Positions 16,046 to 25,136 of a DNA stretch of 52,696 nucleotides are shown in pieces; position 1 is the first letter of the stretch, and every line of letters starts with the position of its first letter. Source of the stretch: Magnetococcales bacterium (lineage in GTDB: Bacteria; Pseudomonadota; Magnetococcia; Magnetococcales; JADGCL01). Made by a program: the position numbers and the translations under genes. The stretch lies in the NCBI GenBank assembly GCA_015229005.1, contig JADGCL010000013.1, forward strand, positions 1-52,696, in the 5' to 3' direction. The notes under the pieces were generated by a model that saw only the letters and a list, made by a program, of their open reading frames with translations, did no database searches and had not been told where the DNA came from.

Positions 16046-18172
16046 ATGAGATTTTACAGGGTCACCTTGATGGCCGGGCTGGCCGCACTCTGCGGTTGCT
16101 CCAGCGCCGAGAAGCCGAACCCCCTGGCCGATCCGGCGCCGGTGGTTTCCGATTCCGTCGCCGGTGGTGGGACCGTGTCGGCGGTTGCCGGTCAGTCGGA
16201 CCCGGGGAGGAGGGAGCCGGTCGCCCGAGCTGTGGGAGAGTCGGTCGGGGTGGGGGCGATCTCCCCGGTCGCCGGGGAACCGGATCCGGCGGGAGTGACC
16301 CCGGCGGCGGGGGAGCAGGCCGAACAGCAGGTCGGATCGGCTGCCGCGCCGGCGGCGGTCGCCTCTGCCCGGGTGGCCTCCGTCGCGGTGGCCCCTCCGG
16401 ATCTGGATGAGCTCATCGCCGCCCGTCTGGACTCTGGTTCGGAGGGGGATCGCCTGGCCACCGAGGCGGTGCGCCTGATCGGCGAGGGCGAGTACGCCGA
16501 GGCCTCGGAGAAGATCAACAAGGCCCTCCAGGGGCGGATCGACAAGTCCTATTATCACCTGATCAATGGTCTGGCCTATCACCTCATGCTGCTCCAGGGC
16601 AACGGGGGCTCCATGGAGTTGGCGCAGCAGGGCTACGCCATGGCGATCCAGTTCGACTCGGGCAACTGGCTGGCCTACTACCTCATGGGGAATCTCTACC
16701 TGGAGGCGGGAAAGTTCAAGGAGGCGCTGAAGCCTTTTTCGGAGGCGATGCTCATTCGCCCGGATGACCGCGAGCTGCTGAACAGTTTCACCTACGCGAG
16801 TTATCGGGCCGGGGCCCCGGATCTGGCGGTCGGGGGGATCACCGGGTTGGAGAAGCTCGGCGCCCTGGACGACGAGGTCTCGCTGCGCAACGCCGCCCTG
16901 GTGATGTCGGCGCTCGGAGAGCGGGAGAGGGCCAAGGCCTACTTTGCCGAGATGGCCGCGAAGAGTCGGGATCCCTGGATCCGTTCCCAGGTCGAGCGGC
17001 GGCTCGGGGATTGGGAACGCTTTCACGATTCCCTGCCCAAGATCGAGCCGGTGCAGTACGGGGCCGGAGTCGGGGGATACGGGGCGGCGCCGTCCTATGG
17101 TGGGATGTCCGGCGCCATGGGGGGCGGCTCCATGCCGGGGGTGTTGCCGCCGACCGCACCGGGGACCGAAGGGAAGATGGTGGTCGTCGATGTGGTGATG
17201 ATCCGCTCCGAAGAGACCTTCAACACCGCCAAGGGGATCAATCTCCTGAACGGTCTGCAGTTGCAGTTCGGGGATACCGCCAACAGCCTGCCCGCGTTCC
17301 GGACGAGCTACGCGAAGGCGGCGACCGATACCGGTTCGACGGCCGGGGATTCCGGTTCCACCGCCCGCAGCCTGAGTTTCACCCGGGCGTTGACGATACC
17401 CGCGATCACCTACACCTTGAACATCTTCAACGCCAACAATCAGAACAACGAGATCCTGGCGCGACCGACGCTGGTCGCCCTGGCGGGGCAGCCCTCGGAG
17501 TTCTTTTCCGGGGTGGATCTCAATGCCGCCGCCACCTCCAACACCCTGGGCGGGCAGGCGATCCAGATCGCGAAGCAGATCGGCGTCAAGTTGAGCGTCA
17601 CCCCCACCTTCATGGAGAGCGGTCGGGTCCGTCTGCAGGTGACGGCCGAGCGGACCTTCATGAAGACCCCCAGTCAGGATGTCAACTTCACCTACCGTAT
17701 CGAGACGACCATGAACAAGGTCAGCGCCAACGTCGAGATGCGTTATGGCGAGACCCTGATCCTCGGCGGTCTGAGCGAGAAAGAGACGGAGAATGGCCGG
17801 GACGGGACCCCGGGACTCCAGGATATCCCGCTGTTGCAGCTGCTCTTCGCCCGGCAGACGACGAAGGATTTCCAGAAATCGGTGCTGATCCTTCTCACCC
17901 CGAGGCCGCCGCAGTACGTCTACCAGCCGGAGAGGGCGCGCCTGGAGTACGAGAAGAGCCTGAGCGAAGATGAGCGGGAGGTCGCGGCGTTGCGCTCCCG
18001 CTATTCGGAGTGGTTCAAGCCCTATCCCAACTGGGCCTCGGTGTTTCACCACATGCAGGAGAACTCGCTTTTCCGGGAGTTCCGGACCGGCGATGTGACT
18101 CTGGAGAAGTGGTCGGACATGCGCTCGGTCAAGTCCAGGCTTCGGCAACTCCTTGAGTACCTTTACTATTGA
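16046..18172 (+). CDS. Orphan secretin lipoprotein with N-terminal TPR repeats
   Basis: 708 aa. A signal sequence with lipobox-like LCGC (Cys18) leads to an Ala/Pro/Val-rich linker, then a TPR-like region (about 120-335, e.g. NLYLEAGKFKEALKPFSEAM). A Gly/Pro-rich hinge (about 340-375) follows, then a C-terminal secretin domain (about 377-625) with ILARPTLVALAG, LGGLSEKE, TPGLQDIPLLQLLF and VLILLTPRP, and an 80-residue tail. It lacks recognisable N0/N1/KH modules of GspD/PilQ, and no other type II, type IV pilus or Tad genes are nearby. It presumably forms an outer-membrane gated pore. It is followed after 11 bp by the pentapeptide gene, so it probably leads an operon. Confidence 0.85.
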   Translation: MRFYRVTLMAGLAALCGCSSAEKPNPLADPAPVVSDSVAGGGTVSAVAGQSDPGRREPVARAVGESVGVGAISPVAGEPDPAGVTPAAGEQAEQQVGSAAAPAAVASARVASVAVAPPDLDELIAARLDSGSEGDRLATEAVRLIGEGEYAEASEKINKALQGRIDKSYYHLINGLAYHLMLLQGNGGSMELAQQGYAMAIQFDSGNWLAYYLMGNLYLEAGKFKEALKPFSEAMLIRPDDRELLNSFTYASYRAGAPDLAVGGITGLEKLGALDDEVSLRNAALVMSALGERERAKAYFAEMAAKSRDPWIRSQVERRLGDWERFHDSLPKIEPVQYGAGVGGYGAAPSYGGMSGAMGGGSMPGVLPPTAPGTEGKMVVVDVVMIRSEETFNTAKGINLLNGLQLQFGDTANSLPAFRTSYAKAATDTGSTAGDSGSTARSLSFTRALTIPAITYTLNIFNANNQNNEILARPTLVALAGQPSEFFSGVDLNAAATSNTLGGQAIQIAKQIGVKLSVTPTFMESGRVRLQVTAERTFMKTPSQDVNFTYRIETTMNKVSANVEMRYGETLILGGLSEKETENGRDGTPGLQDIPLLQLLFARQTTKDFQKSVLILLTPRPPQYVYQPERARLEYEKSLSEDEREVAALRSRYSEWFKPYPNWASVFHHMQENSLFREFRTGDVTLEKWSDMRSVKSRLRQLLEYLYY

Positions 18173-18183
18173 GGGATGGTGGC

Positions 18184-19377
18184 ATGGAAAGGGTGGCCAT
18201 GGGGTACAGGCGGCGTTTGGGCCCGGTCATGCCCGTAGTCCGGCGACATTGGGTGGCCTGGGTTGCCGGCGCACTGCTCGCGGGTTGCTCGACGGTCGAT
18301 ACCACGGCCTTCGAGACGGCGGCCTCCACGCGCAGTTGTCGCTACTGCGATCTGCGCTATGACGATTTTTCCAGGCGGGACATGGCGGGTACGGATTTTT
18401 CCGGGGCCTATCTCTTCGGCGCCAATCTTTCCTGGTCGATCCTCGACCATTCGCAGTTCGAATCGGCGATTCTCCCCCAGGCGAAGATGGAATGGGCCGA
18501 CTTCGACGAGAGCAATTTCGCCAAGGCCTCCCTCGAGGATGCGATGCTCTTCAAGACGACCCTGCGCCGGGCGCAGCTCCGGATGGCCAATCTCTCCCGG
18601 GCCAATCTGACGGGGAGCGATCTTTCCGATGCCATGTTGCTCACGGCAGTGCTGGAGGGGGCGGACCTGACGGATGCACGCCTGACGGGCGCCGATTTGC
18701 GCAGCGCCAATCTGCGGGATGCGAATCTCTCCAACAGTCGCTTGCGGAATGCGGATTTTCAGGGGTCCCTCCTGACCCGGGCGGTCCTGCGCGGGGCGGA
18801 CATGGTGAATGCCAACTTCGCCGGGGCAAAGATGAAGGGGGCATCCTTTGCCTCGACCTACGTCCGCCGGGCGAATTTCCGCAAGGCGGATCTCGACGAC
18901 GCCGATTTTTCCGGCGCCATCCTGGACGCGACCAATCTCCAGGGGGCCAGTCTCAGGCGGGCCAATTTCCGGGGGGCGACGCTGAAGAACGTCATTTTTC
19001 ATGGCGCCGACCTGTGCGAGTCGATCAAGCCCGATGGTACCCTCGAAGATCCCTGCCCGGAGGAGAAGAAGGGGAGTCCGCTGCCGGCGGCTCCGACCGC
19101 CTCCCCGGCTCCCCAGGACGGGCAGATTCCCGGCGCTCCCCCGGGAGGGATGGGGGGGATGGGCGGGTATGGCGGGGCGGTTCCGGGGGGAATGGCCCCG
19201 GGTGTGCCCGGCATCCCCGGCATGCCCGGGAGTCCCGGGCAGTCCTATGGAGTCCCGCCTTCTGGATATCCCTCTTCCGGGGGGGAGGCCTTCCCCGGGT
19301 CCCCGTCGTCGGGGACGCAGCCGATCGGTTTTCGTTCGGGCGGCGCGGGGGCTGCGGGTGACGGGATCGGGTTGTGA
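18184..19377 (+). CDS. Pentapeptide-repeat lipoprotein with collagen-like tail
   Basis: 397 aa. A signal peptide with lipobox LAGC precedes a CRYC motif (CxxC) and roughly 40 pentapeptide units A(D/N)LxX (about residues 55-275), predicted to fold as a right-handed quadrilateral beta-helix. The last ~110 residues are rich in Pro, Gly and Ser with repeated GGMGG and PGxPGxPG patterns. The lipidated location suggests an outer-membrane periplasmic scaffold. The ATG at 18184 has GAGGG upstream; an ATG at 18199 is possible. It lies between the secretin and a solute-binding protein that starts inside its stop codon. Confidence 0.86.
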   Translation: MERVAMGYRRRLGPVMPVVRRHWVAWVAGALLAGCSTVDTTAFETAASTRSCRYCDLRYDDFSRRDMAGTDFSGAYLFGANLSWSILDHSQFESAILPQAKMEWADFDESNFAKASLEDAMLFKTTLRRAQLRMANLSRANLTGSDLSDAMLLTAVLEGADLTDARLTGADLRSANLRDANLSNSRLRNADFQGSLLTRAVLRGADMVNANFAGAKMKGASFASTYVRRANFRKADLDDADFSGAILDATNLQGASLRRANFRGATLKNVIFHGADLCESIKPDGTLEDPCPEEKKGSPLPAAPTASPAPQDGQIPGAPPGGMGGMGGYGGAVPGGMAPGVPGIPGMPGSPGQSYGVPPSGYPSSGGEAFPGSPSSGTQPIGFRSGGAGAAGDGIGL

Positions 19378-20249
19378 GAGGGGTGGCGTCGCTGGATTCT
19401 GGGCTGGGATGGTCGGGAATGTCGGGGAGGAGATCCGTGGTGACGATCTTGCGTTGGCTGGGGCCTTTTCTCGGGTTTCTGGTCTGGGTCGGGCTCCTGC
19501 CGCCGGCTGCCGTGGCCGAGCCCCCGGGGGGTGAGGGTGCGCTGTCGGAGTCGCGGATGGTGGTGGCGGTTCCGAGCAATCTCTTCGCCAAGACCGATGG
19601 GGGGCGTCCCTCGGGGGTGATCACCGAGTTGTTGGATTCGGTGCTGAAGGGGATGGGTTTCGAGCCGATCTACATCTCCATGCCGGTCCCCGAGATGCCC
19701 GGGGCCATGGAGAGTGGCGTGGTGGGGATGGCCTCCCTGGCCTTCAAGGGGATGCCCGGGACCGAGCAGCTCCTTTTTACCGATCCCTTCCTTACCGAGT
19801 ACAATGTTGTCCTGGTGCCGCGAAAAAAAGAGATCCCCCTGGTCAGGGTCTCCGATCTCCAAGGGCTCAGGCTGGGCGGGCGGGAGGGTTACAGGTACCC
19901 TCTTCTGGAAAAGAATCCGGTTGTGGCTTTGGAATTTTTCCGCTCCGACGGGGAGATGATCCGCAATCTCATCCTGGGCAAGTTGGACGCGGCGGTGATC
20001 AGCGGGGTCTCGGACATCTTCGCCCTGCGCAACGAGGGGATCATGGCGCAACTGGACGTCCTGAAAGTGGCTGTCGGCTCCGTTCCCTTGGGCGGGGCTT
20101 TTGCTCCGGGCAGGATGAGCCCCGAACGGTTGCAGGAGTTCAATGGCCGGGTCGCTGCCTTGAAGGAGAGTCCGGAGTGGCAGGAGATCCTTGCGCGGAA
20201 TGGTCTGGCGGATCTGGTGCGGGAGTGGAAGGTCGTCGAGGCGGATTGA
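19374..20249 (+). CDS. Periplasmic solute-binding protein, family 3 type
   Basis: Up to 291 aa. A signal peptide (hydrophobic core FLGFLVWVGLL, cleavage after VAE or AVA) leads to a type II periplasmic-binding fold resembling amino-acid-binding family 3, with GVITELLDSVLKGMG and LLFTDPFLTEYNVVLVPRK. The GTG start at 19374 overlaps the upstream stop (GTGA), but the ATG at 19419 gives a more typical signal peptide. No cognate ABC importer lies nearby. It sits immediately before a channel that itself carries a binding-protein domain, which suggests sensing or ligand delivery rather than import. Confidence 0.82.
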   Translation: MRGVASLDSGLGWSGMSGRRSVVTILRWLGPFLGFLVWVGLLPPAAVAEPPGGEGALSESRMVVAVPSNLFAKTDGGRPSGVITELLDSVLKGMGFEPIYISMPVPEMPGAMESGVVGMASLAFKGMPGTEQLLFTDPFLTEYNVVLVPRKKEIPLVRVSDLQGLRLGGREGYRYPLLEKNPVVALEFFRSDGEMIRNLILGKLDAAVISGVSDIFALRNEGIMAQLDVLKVAVGSVPLGGAFAPGRMSPERLQEFNGRVAALKESPEWQEILARNGLADLVREWKVVEAD

Positions 20250-20367
20250 TGGGTGGTCCTGTTGGTCTCGGTGTCGATCTGGGATGCTTGAAGGGCTCTC
20301 CTGAGGGGTTCTCTCGCGGGCTCTTTTGGAGGTTTTCTTGAAGGAAGAGGAAGGAAGAGGGGTGGCC

Positions 20368-23300
20368 ATGTCGGGATCCCAAGAGGGGGGAAAGAATAAG
20401 TCGAGGCGTCGGTTGTTTCTGGAGATATTGACGGGAGCGCTCATCCTCGGGACGATCCTCTCCCTGGTGGCGTCGCACTTTGTTCGGGATCGTCCCCGAG
20501 ACAGGCCGTTGAAGCTCGTGGTGGTGGCTCCCCTCGGGGGAGAGCACGCCGCGTTCGGTGCGTCGATCCGTGAGGGAGCGACGCTGCTGGTCGAGCAGGT
20601 CAATCGGGCCGGTGGGGTTCACGGGCGCCATCTGGAGCTGGTGTCGGTGGAAGAGAGCGCCGATGCCGCCGTCATGGGGCGAGCCCTGGAGGCGGCCCTT
20701 GGTGTCGAGGGGGTGGTGGCGGCGGTCGGCCACTGGATGCCCGAATCGCTTGTCGCCGCTCTGCCGTACTACCGACGTCAGGGGATCCCGGTGGTGACTC
20801 TGGCCATGGGGAGCCGGGAGACGCTTCCCATGGGAGAGGGGGTATTCTACCTCTCGACCGATGAGCTGAGCGAAACCCGCTTCCTTGCCAACTATGTGCG
20901 CAACATCACCGGGGAGAAGATCATCTCCATCGTCCGCGAGACCGGAGAGAGGGGCGAGGCGGTTGCCCGGGCTTTTGACGAGACCCTGCAACGTTTTGGT
21001 ACGCGGGTATCGTTTCAATGGGAGGTGAGCCCCGACCCGACCGAGGTTGATGCGGGGCTGGCCCGCGTCGTTGGTGAGATCAAGGAACAGAAGCTGCTGG
21101 GAACGATCTTCTTCTTCGGGCGCACCTCGTTGGGGGCCCGCACCCTGGCGGCGATCCGCAGTGAAGGATTGACCAATCGGTTCGTCGGTCTGCGCAGTCT
21201 GGGGACAGCGGCCTTTCTGCAGCACATGGGACAGGTGTGGAAGGGGAAGGGTTCGGTCCAGGCGGCGGTCCATGGCACCCTGACGACGACGCCGCTCCTC
21301 TTCGATACCGCCGGAGAGGTGGCGCAGGCCTTCCGCAATGGGTATAGCGAGCGGTTCAGTTTTTCTCCTGATTGGGTGGCGGCGGGGAGCTACGATGGGG
21401 TCAGGATGGTGGCGTCGGCGCTTCGGGCGATCGGGGTCCCTGCCGGAGAGGGGGCGGCGCTGGAAGGGCTGGGCAAACGGCTCGAGGAGCGTCTGCTCGC
21501 CTACAATGGTCCCGGGCAGGCCTTTACTGCCAGCAGTGGTCCGGTCTTCTTCGATGCGGATCGGGTGGCGGCTTCCCAGACCATGGTCGGCGTCTATGAC
21601 GGCTCCAATCTGGTGGCATCGCTGACCCAACTCTGGCCGATTCGCGAGGAGGGAGTCTCAAACTATCTGGAAGAGATCGTGGCCGGTCGGGCGCTCTATG
21701 TCAACGACCGGTTCATGTACAAGACGAACGTCGTCTATACCGGGCTGCGGGTGGAGAAGATCGTCTCCATGGAGCCCGAGAACAATGTGGCGACGCTGGA
21801 TCTGACGATCTGGTTCCGATGGCGCGGGGATTTCGAGCCGCAGGACATCGTCTTCACCAACGCCGCTTCGGTCATCCGTTTGGAGAAGCCCGAGCGGGAG
21901 GGGACGATGGGGGATATGCGTTATCGCTCCTACCGGGTCAAGGGTGATTTCTTCCTCAATTATTCCACCGCCGAGCGGGCTTATGGGACCCACCTGGTGG
22001 GGGCCACGTTCCGGCATCGTCTCCTGAGCCGTAACAACCTCATGTATGTCGGCGACATATTGGGGATGGGGATGATCGGCGGCAAATCCTTCACCGAGTC
22101 GGTGCGAGGGGCCAACCTCACGGAGGAGCAGGCGGGAGGCGGGGGCGGCAACCTGTTGCAGAAGGTTCTCGAAATCCTTGCCGGGGGCGGGGCCAGTTCC
22201 GATCCTTTGGTGGAGCTCCTGACCCGCTCGCAGGTGGTCTCCATGGCGGGCTGGATGGTGGAGCGGGCCTGGGTTTCGCAGGATATCGTCGCCGGTAGCG
22301 GCGAGGGGGATCCCCGATTCGTCGGCTTCGGCAAGCCCGAGGCCGATTTCTCGCGGATGGATCTCGGGATCGTTCTCAAGCCCGATACCTTTGCCGTGCG
22401 TGATGTCATTCCTCCGAAATATTTCCTCTATATCGCCATCTTCGCCCTGATCGGGGCGCTTCTCGGGTCTGTCCTGGAGGGGAGGGATACGACCGGGGAG
22501 TGGGGTTTCCACAGCTTTCTCCTGCGCCTGATCTCCTGGCCTCTTCTGCTTATGGCCGTGGGGAACCAGGTTCTGGATTACGCCTTGCGGCACCTGACCC
22601 CGTCGAACATCGATCTCATCGTCCAGGTCTATTACATCCTCTGGTGGATGGTCCCGGCGCGACTCCTGGCGATCGCGGTCGAGCGTTTTCTGTGGGCGCC
22701 CCTGGAGCGGCGCACGAAGCGCAGGATTCCCAACGTCGTCCGGATGATGACCTCGCTTTCGATCTATCTCTTTGCCTCCTTTGGGGTGGTGGCCTTCGTC
22801 TTCGGCAAGACCATCACCAGCCTGCTGGCGACCACCGGCCTGACCGCCATGATCATCGGCTTGGCGGTCCAGGCCAACATCGCCAATGTCTTTTCGGGGA
22901 TCATCCTGAACATCGAGCGTCCTTTCTCCCTGGGTGATTTCATCAAGATCAACACCCTGATCGGGCAGGTGGTGGACATCACCTGGCGGACGATCCGCAT
23001 CCAGTCGGACGATGGCCAGATGGTGTCGTTGCCGAACGGCAAGGCCTCGGAGGCGGAGGTCCACAATTTCAGCCGTGCCAATGGGATGAACACCAACACC
23101 AATATCTATGTTCATCCCCGGCACGAACCGGAGCGGGTCCTGGCGATCATCGAGGCGGCGGTGGCCGAGATGAAGCAGATCCTCCGGAACACGCCGGAGC
23201 AGATGCCTTCGGTCTACTATCTGGGGGTGGAACTGGTGAACGGGTATTGGGTCTCCCGTTTCCGTTTCAACTTCGCCCTGGCGCACCTGGGCAAGCGCAA

Positions 23301-23433
23301 CAAGGCGCTGCATGAATTGTGGGGTCGTCTCTGGGAGAAGTTTCACCAGGCGGGAATCGATTGGCACGACCTGGAGCGGGAGATGCTTCCGCTGCCGCAG
23401 CAGGTGGCGGCCCAGGCCGAATCCCGGAAGTGA
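20368..23433 (+). CDS. Fusion of periplasmic-binding-protein, ligand-gated-channel-like and MscS channel domains
   Basis: 1,021 aa. A membrane anchor or signal helix lies at about 16-37. A type I periplasmic-binding-protein domain of the branched-chain amino-acid receptor kind spans about 48-430 (starts KLVVVAPLGGEHAAFG). Residues about 450-565 resemble the ectodomain of prokaryotic pentameric ligand-gated channels: TLDLTIWFRWRGDF, then RYRSYRVKGDFFLNY and a final FRHR strand; the Cys-loop cysteines and the PFD triplet are absent. Hydrophobic helices follow from about 685 to 848, then an MscS core (NVFSGIILNIERPFSLGDFI) and a cytoplasmic alpha/beta domain. The natural reading is an MscS-type channel gated by a periplasmic ligand. 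ATG 20368 has GGAAGAGGGG upstream; TTG 20326 is the alternative. Confidence 0.87.
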   Translation: MSGSQEGGKNKSRRRLFLEILTGALILGTILSLVASHFVRDRPRDRPLKLVVVAPLGGEHAAFGASIREGATLLVEQVNRAGGVHGRHLELVSVEESADAAVMGRALEAALGVEGVVAAVGHWMPESLVAALPYYRRQGIPVVTLAMGSRETLPMGEGVFYLSTDELSETRFLANYVRNITGEKIISIVRETGERGEAVARAFDETLQRFGTRVSFQWEVSPDPTEVDAGLARVVGEIKEQKLLGTIFFFGRTSLGARTLAAIRSEGLTNRFVGLRSLGTAAFLQHMGQVWKGKGSVQAAVHGTLTTTPLLFDTAGEVAQAFRNGYSERFSFSPDWVAAGSYDGVRMVASALRAIGVPAGEGAALEGLGKRLEERLLAYNGPGQAFTASSGPVFFDADRVAASQTMVGVYDGSNLVASLTQLWPIREEGVSNYLEEIVAGRALYVNDRFMYKTNVVYTGLRVEKIVSMEPENNVATLDLTIWFRWRGDFEPQDIVFTNAASVIRLEKPEREGTMGDMRYRSYRVKGDFFLNYSTAERAYGTHLVGATFRHRLLSRNNLMYVGDILGMGMIGGKSFTESVRGANLTEEQAGGGGGNLLQKVLEILAGGGASSDPLVELLTRSQVVSMAGWMVERAWVSQDIVAGSGEGDPRFVGFGKPEADFSRMDLGIVLKPDTFAVRDVIPPKYFLYIAIFALIGALLGSVLEGRDTTGEWGFHSFLLRLISWPLLLMAVGNQVLDYALRHLTPSNIDLIVQVYYILWWMVPARLLAIAVERFLWAPLERRTKRRIPNVVRMMTSLSIYLFASFGVVAFVFGKTITSLLATTGLTAMIIGLAVQANIANVFSGIILNIERPFSLGDFIKINTLIGQVVDITWRTIRIQSDDGQMVSLPNGKASEAEVHNFSRANGMNTNTNIYVHPRHEPERVLAIIEAAVAEMKQILRNTPEQMPSVYYLGVELVNGYWVSRFRFNFALAHLGKRNKALHELWGRLWEKFHQAGIDWHDLEREMLPLPQQVAAQAESRK

Positions 23434-23462
23434 CGGCCCCGCCGTTGATGGCATGAGACGGC

Positions 23463-25136
23463 ATGCGTGAGCTTTGGCAGCGGTTTCGCCGCTCTCCCGG
23501 GGCTGCCGGCAGGCTGCTGCTGGCGGCCCTTCTGATCAATTTTCTGGCTCTTTCCTCCTCGCTTTACACCATTCAGGTCCTCAATCGCTTTGTGAGCCAC
23601 GGGGTCACCGGGACGCTGGTGACCTTGACCGTCGGGGTGATGATCGCCCTGGTGGGGGAGTATCTCTTTCGGGCGCTGCGGCACGATCTGGCTCGGGGGA
23701 TGGTGGGGGAAGCGGACCGGCGCTTGGCGACCGGTCTTTTCGGGGTGTTTTTGACGGCCCGGTTGGAGTCGTTGGACGGTCATCCGCCGGCGGAGCGGCA
23801 GGGGGTGATGCGGGGGGTGGAACAGGCCGCAGCAGCGCTGGGGGCAGTGGGGCTGACGGCGTTGTCGGATCTGCCGTTTTCCCTCATGTTTCTGGCGGCG
23901 GTTGCGGTGATTTCGTGGCCGCTGGGGGTGGTGACCGGCCTATTTCTGCTGGCGACCTTGATGCTCGCATGGCGGGATCGGCATGCCGGAGAATCCGAGG
24001 AGGAGGCCTTGCGTCGTCAGGGGGCGGTGCTGGCGGGACTCCTGGGGGCGACCGAGCAGGTGGAGACGATTCGCCAGTTCGGGGGGGGGGCCTGGCTTCT
24101 CGGGCAATGGGAGAAGGCCTGGGAGGGTCAGAAACAGTGGCGGGATGCAACGCTTGCGGCACAGCAGGGGCGTGGGGCGCGGTTGCAGTTTCTTCAGACC
24201 GCCATGGTGGTAACGAACTATGCGGTGGGGGCAATGCTGGTGGTGGCGGGACAACTGGATGTTGGCCTGCTCATCGGCGCCAACATCATGGCCGGTCGGG
24301 CGTTGACGGCGCCGGTGCGCCTGGTGCAACTGGGGGCCGGGCTGCGTCGGGCGGATCGCAATCTTCGCCGGGCGCGGCGCTGGGTCGGGGAGGTCGCGGT
24401 CGAGTCCGAGGGTGGGACACGACTGCCGGTGGTGCGGGGTGAACTGAGCCTCAGGGAGGTTGGTTTCCGCTGGCCGGAATCGCCCCTGCCACTTCTCGAG
24501 GGGATCTCCGCACAGTTGCAACCCGGGGGGATACTCCTGGTTGCGGGGTCGAATGGTTCGGGCAAGTCGAGCCTGTTGCGTCTCCTCTGCGGATTGCGGC
24601 AGCCGACTTCGGGGCAGATCCTGGTGGACGGGGTCGATCTCCGGCAATTGTCGCTTCCCTGGTGGCGTGGCCAGCTCTCCTATCTGCCGCAGGAGCCGAC
24701 CTTCTTCGAGGGGAGTATCCGCGACAATCTGGCGGCAGCCTGTCCCGGAGCGGAGGAGGCGCTGTTGCGCCATTGTTTGGAACGGGCGGGTCTGGCCCGG
24801 TGGTTGGACGGTCAGCCCCAGGGGTGGCATCGGCGATTGGCTCCCGGGGGGGGGGACCTTGCCCCGGGGCTCAGGCGCCGGTTGGCGCTCGCCCGGGCCT
24901 TGGTGGTGGATGGGCCTCTGGTCATCCTGGACGAGCCGACGGAAGGACTGGACCCCGAGGGGTGCGAGGCCTTTTACGGGGTGATGGTCGAACTGGCGCG
25001 GGCGGGGCGGACGCTGGTGGTGGCGAGCCATGACGCCAACATACGCCGGGGTGCGGGTCAGATCCTTGAACTGGGTGGCGCTGGCGGGCGTTTGGCCAGA
25101 GGTGCCCCGGGGGGAGAGCTGCGTGGCGATGCCTGA
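23463..25136 (+). CDS. Type I secretion ABC transporter with degenerate signature motif
   Basis: 557 aa half-transporter of the HlyB/PrtD class without a C39 domain. Transmembrane helices lie in residues 15-330, and the nucleotide-binding domain follows. Walker A GSNGSGKSS is at 362-370, the Q-loop in YLPQEP, Walker B LVILDEP near 485-492, and the H-loop in SHD. The ABC signature LSGGQ is replaced by LAPGL (466-470), although the following RRRLALARAL is intact. It is coupled to the HlyD gene, whose start overlaps by 8 bp. No RTX-type substrate gene is visible nearby. Confidence 0.9.
   Translation: MRELWQRFRRSPGAAGRLLLAALLINFLALSSSLYTIQVLNRFVSHGVTGTLVTLTVGVMIALVGEYLFRALRHDLARGMVGEADRRLATGLFGVFLTARLESLDGHPPAERQGVMRGVEQAAAALGAVGLTALSDLPFSLMFLAAVAVISWPLGVVTGLFLLATLMLAWRDRHAGESEEEALRRQGAVLAGLLGATEQVETIRQFGGGAWLLGQWEKAWEGQKQWRDATLAAQQGRGARLQFLQTAMVVTNYAVGAMLVVAGQLDVGLLIGANIMAGRALTAPVRLVQLGAGLRRADRNLRRARRWVGEVAVESEGGTRLPVVRGELSLREVGFRWPESPLPLLEGISAQLQPGGILLVAGSNGSGKSSLLRLLCGLRQPTSGQILVDGVDLRQLSLPWWRGQLSYLPQEPTFFEGSIRDNLAAACPGAEEALLRHCLERAGLARWLDGQPQGWHRRLAPGGGDLAPGLRRRLALARALVVDGPLVILDEPTEGLDPEGCEAFYGVMVELARAGRTLVVASHDANIRRGAGQILELGGAGGRLARGAPGGELRGDA

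Noticed and set aside
14513..18148. Very long open frame (about 1,200 codons) on the minus strand opposite the nucleotidase and secretin genes
   Set aside because: It mirrors two clear plus-strand genes, is rich in His/Arg/Gly/Pro as expected from GC-rich antisense, and has no recognisable motif.
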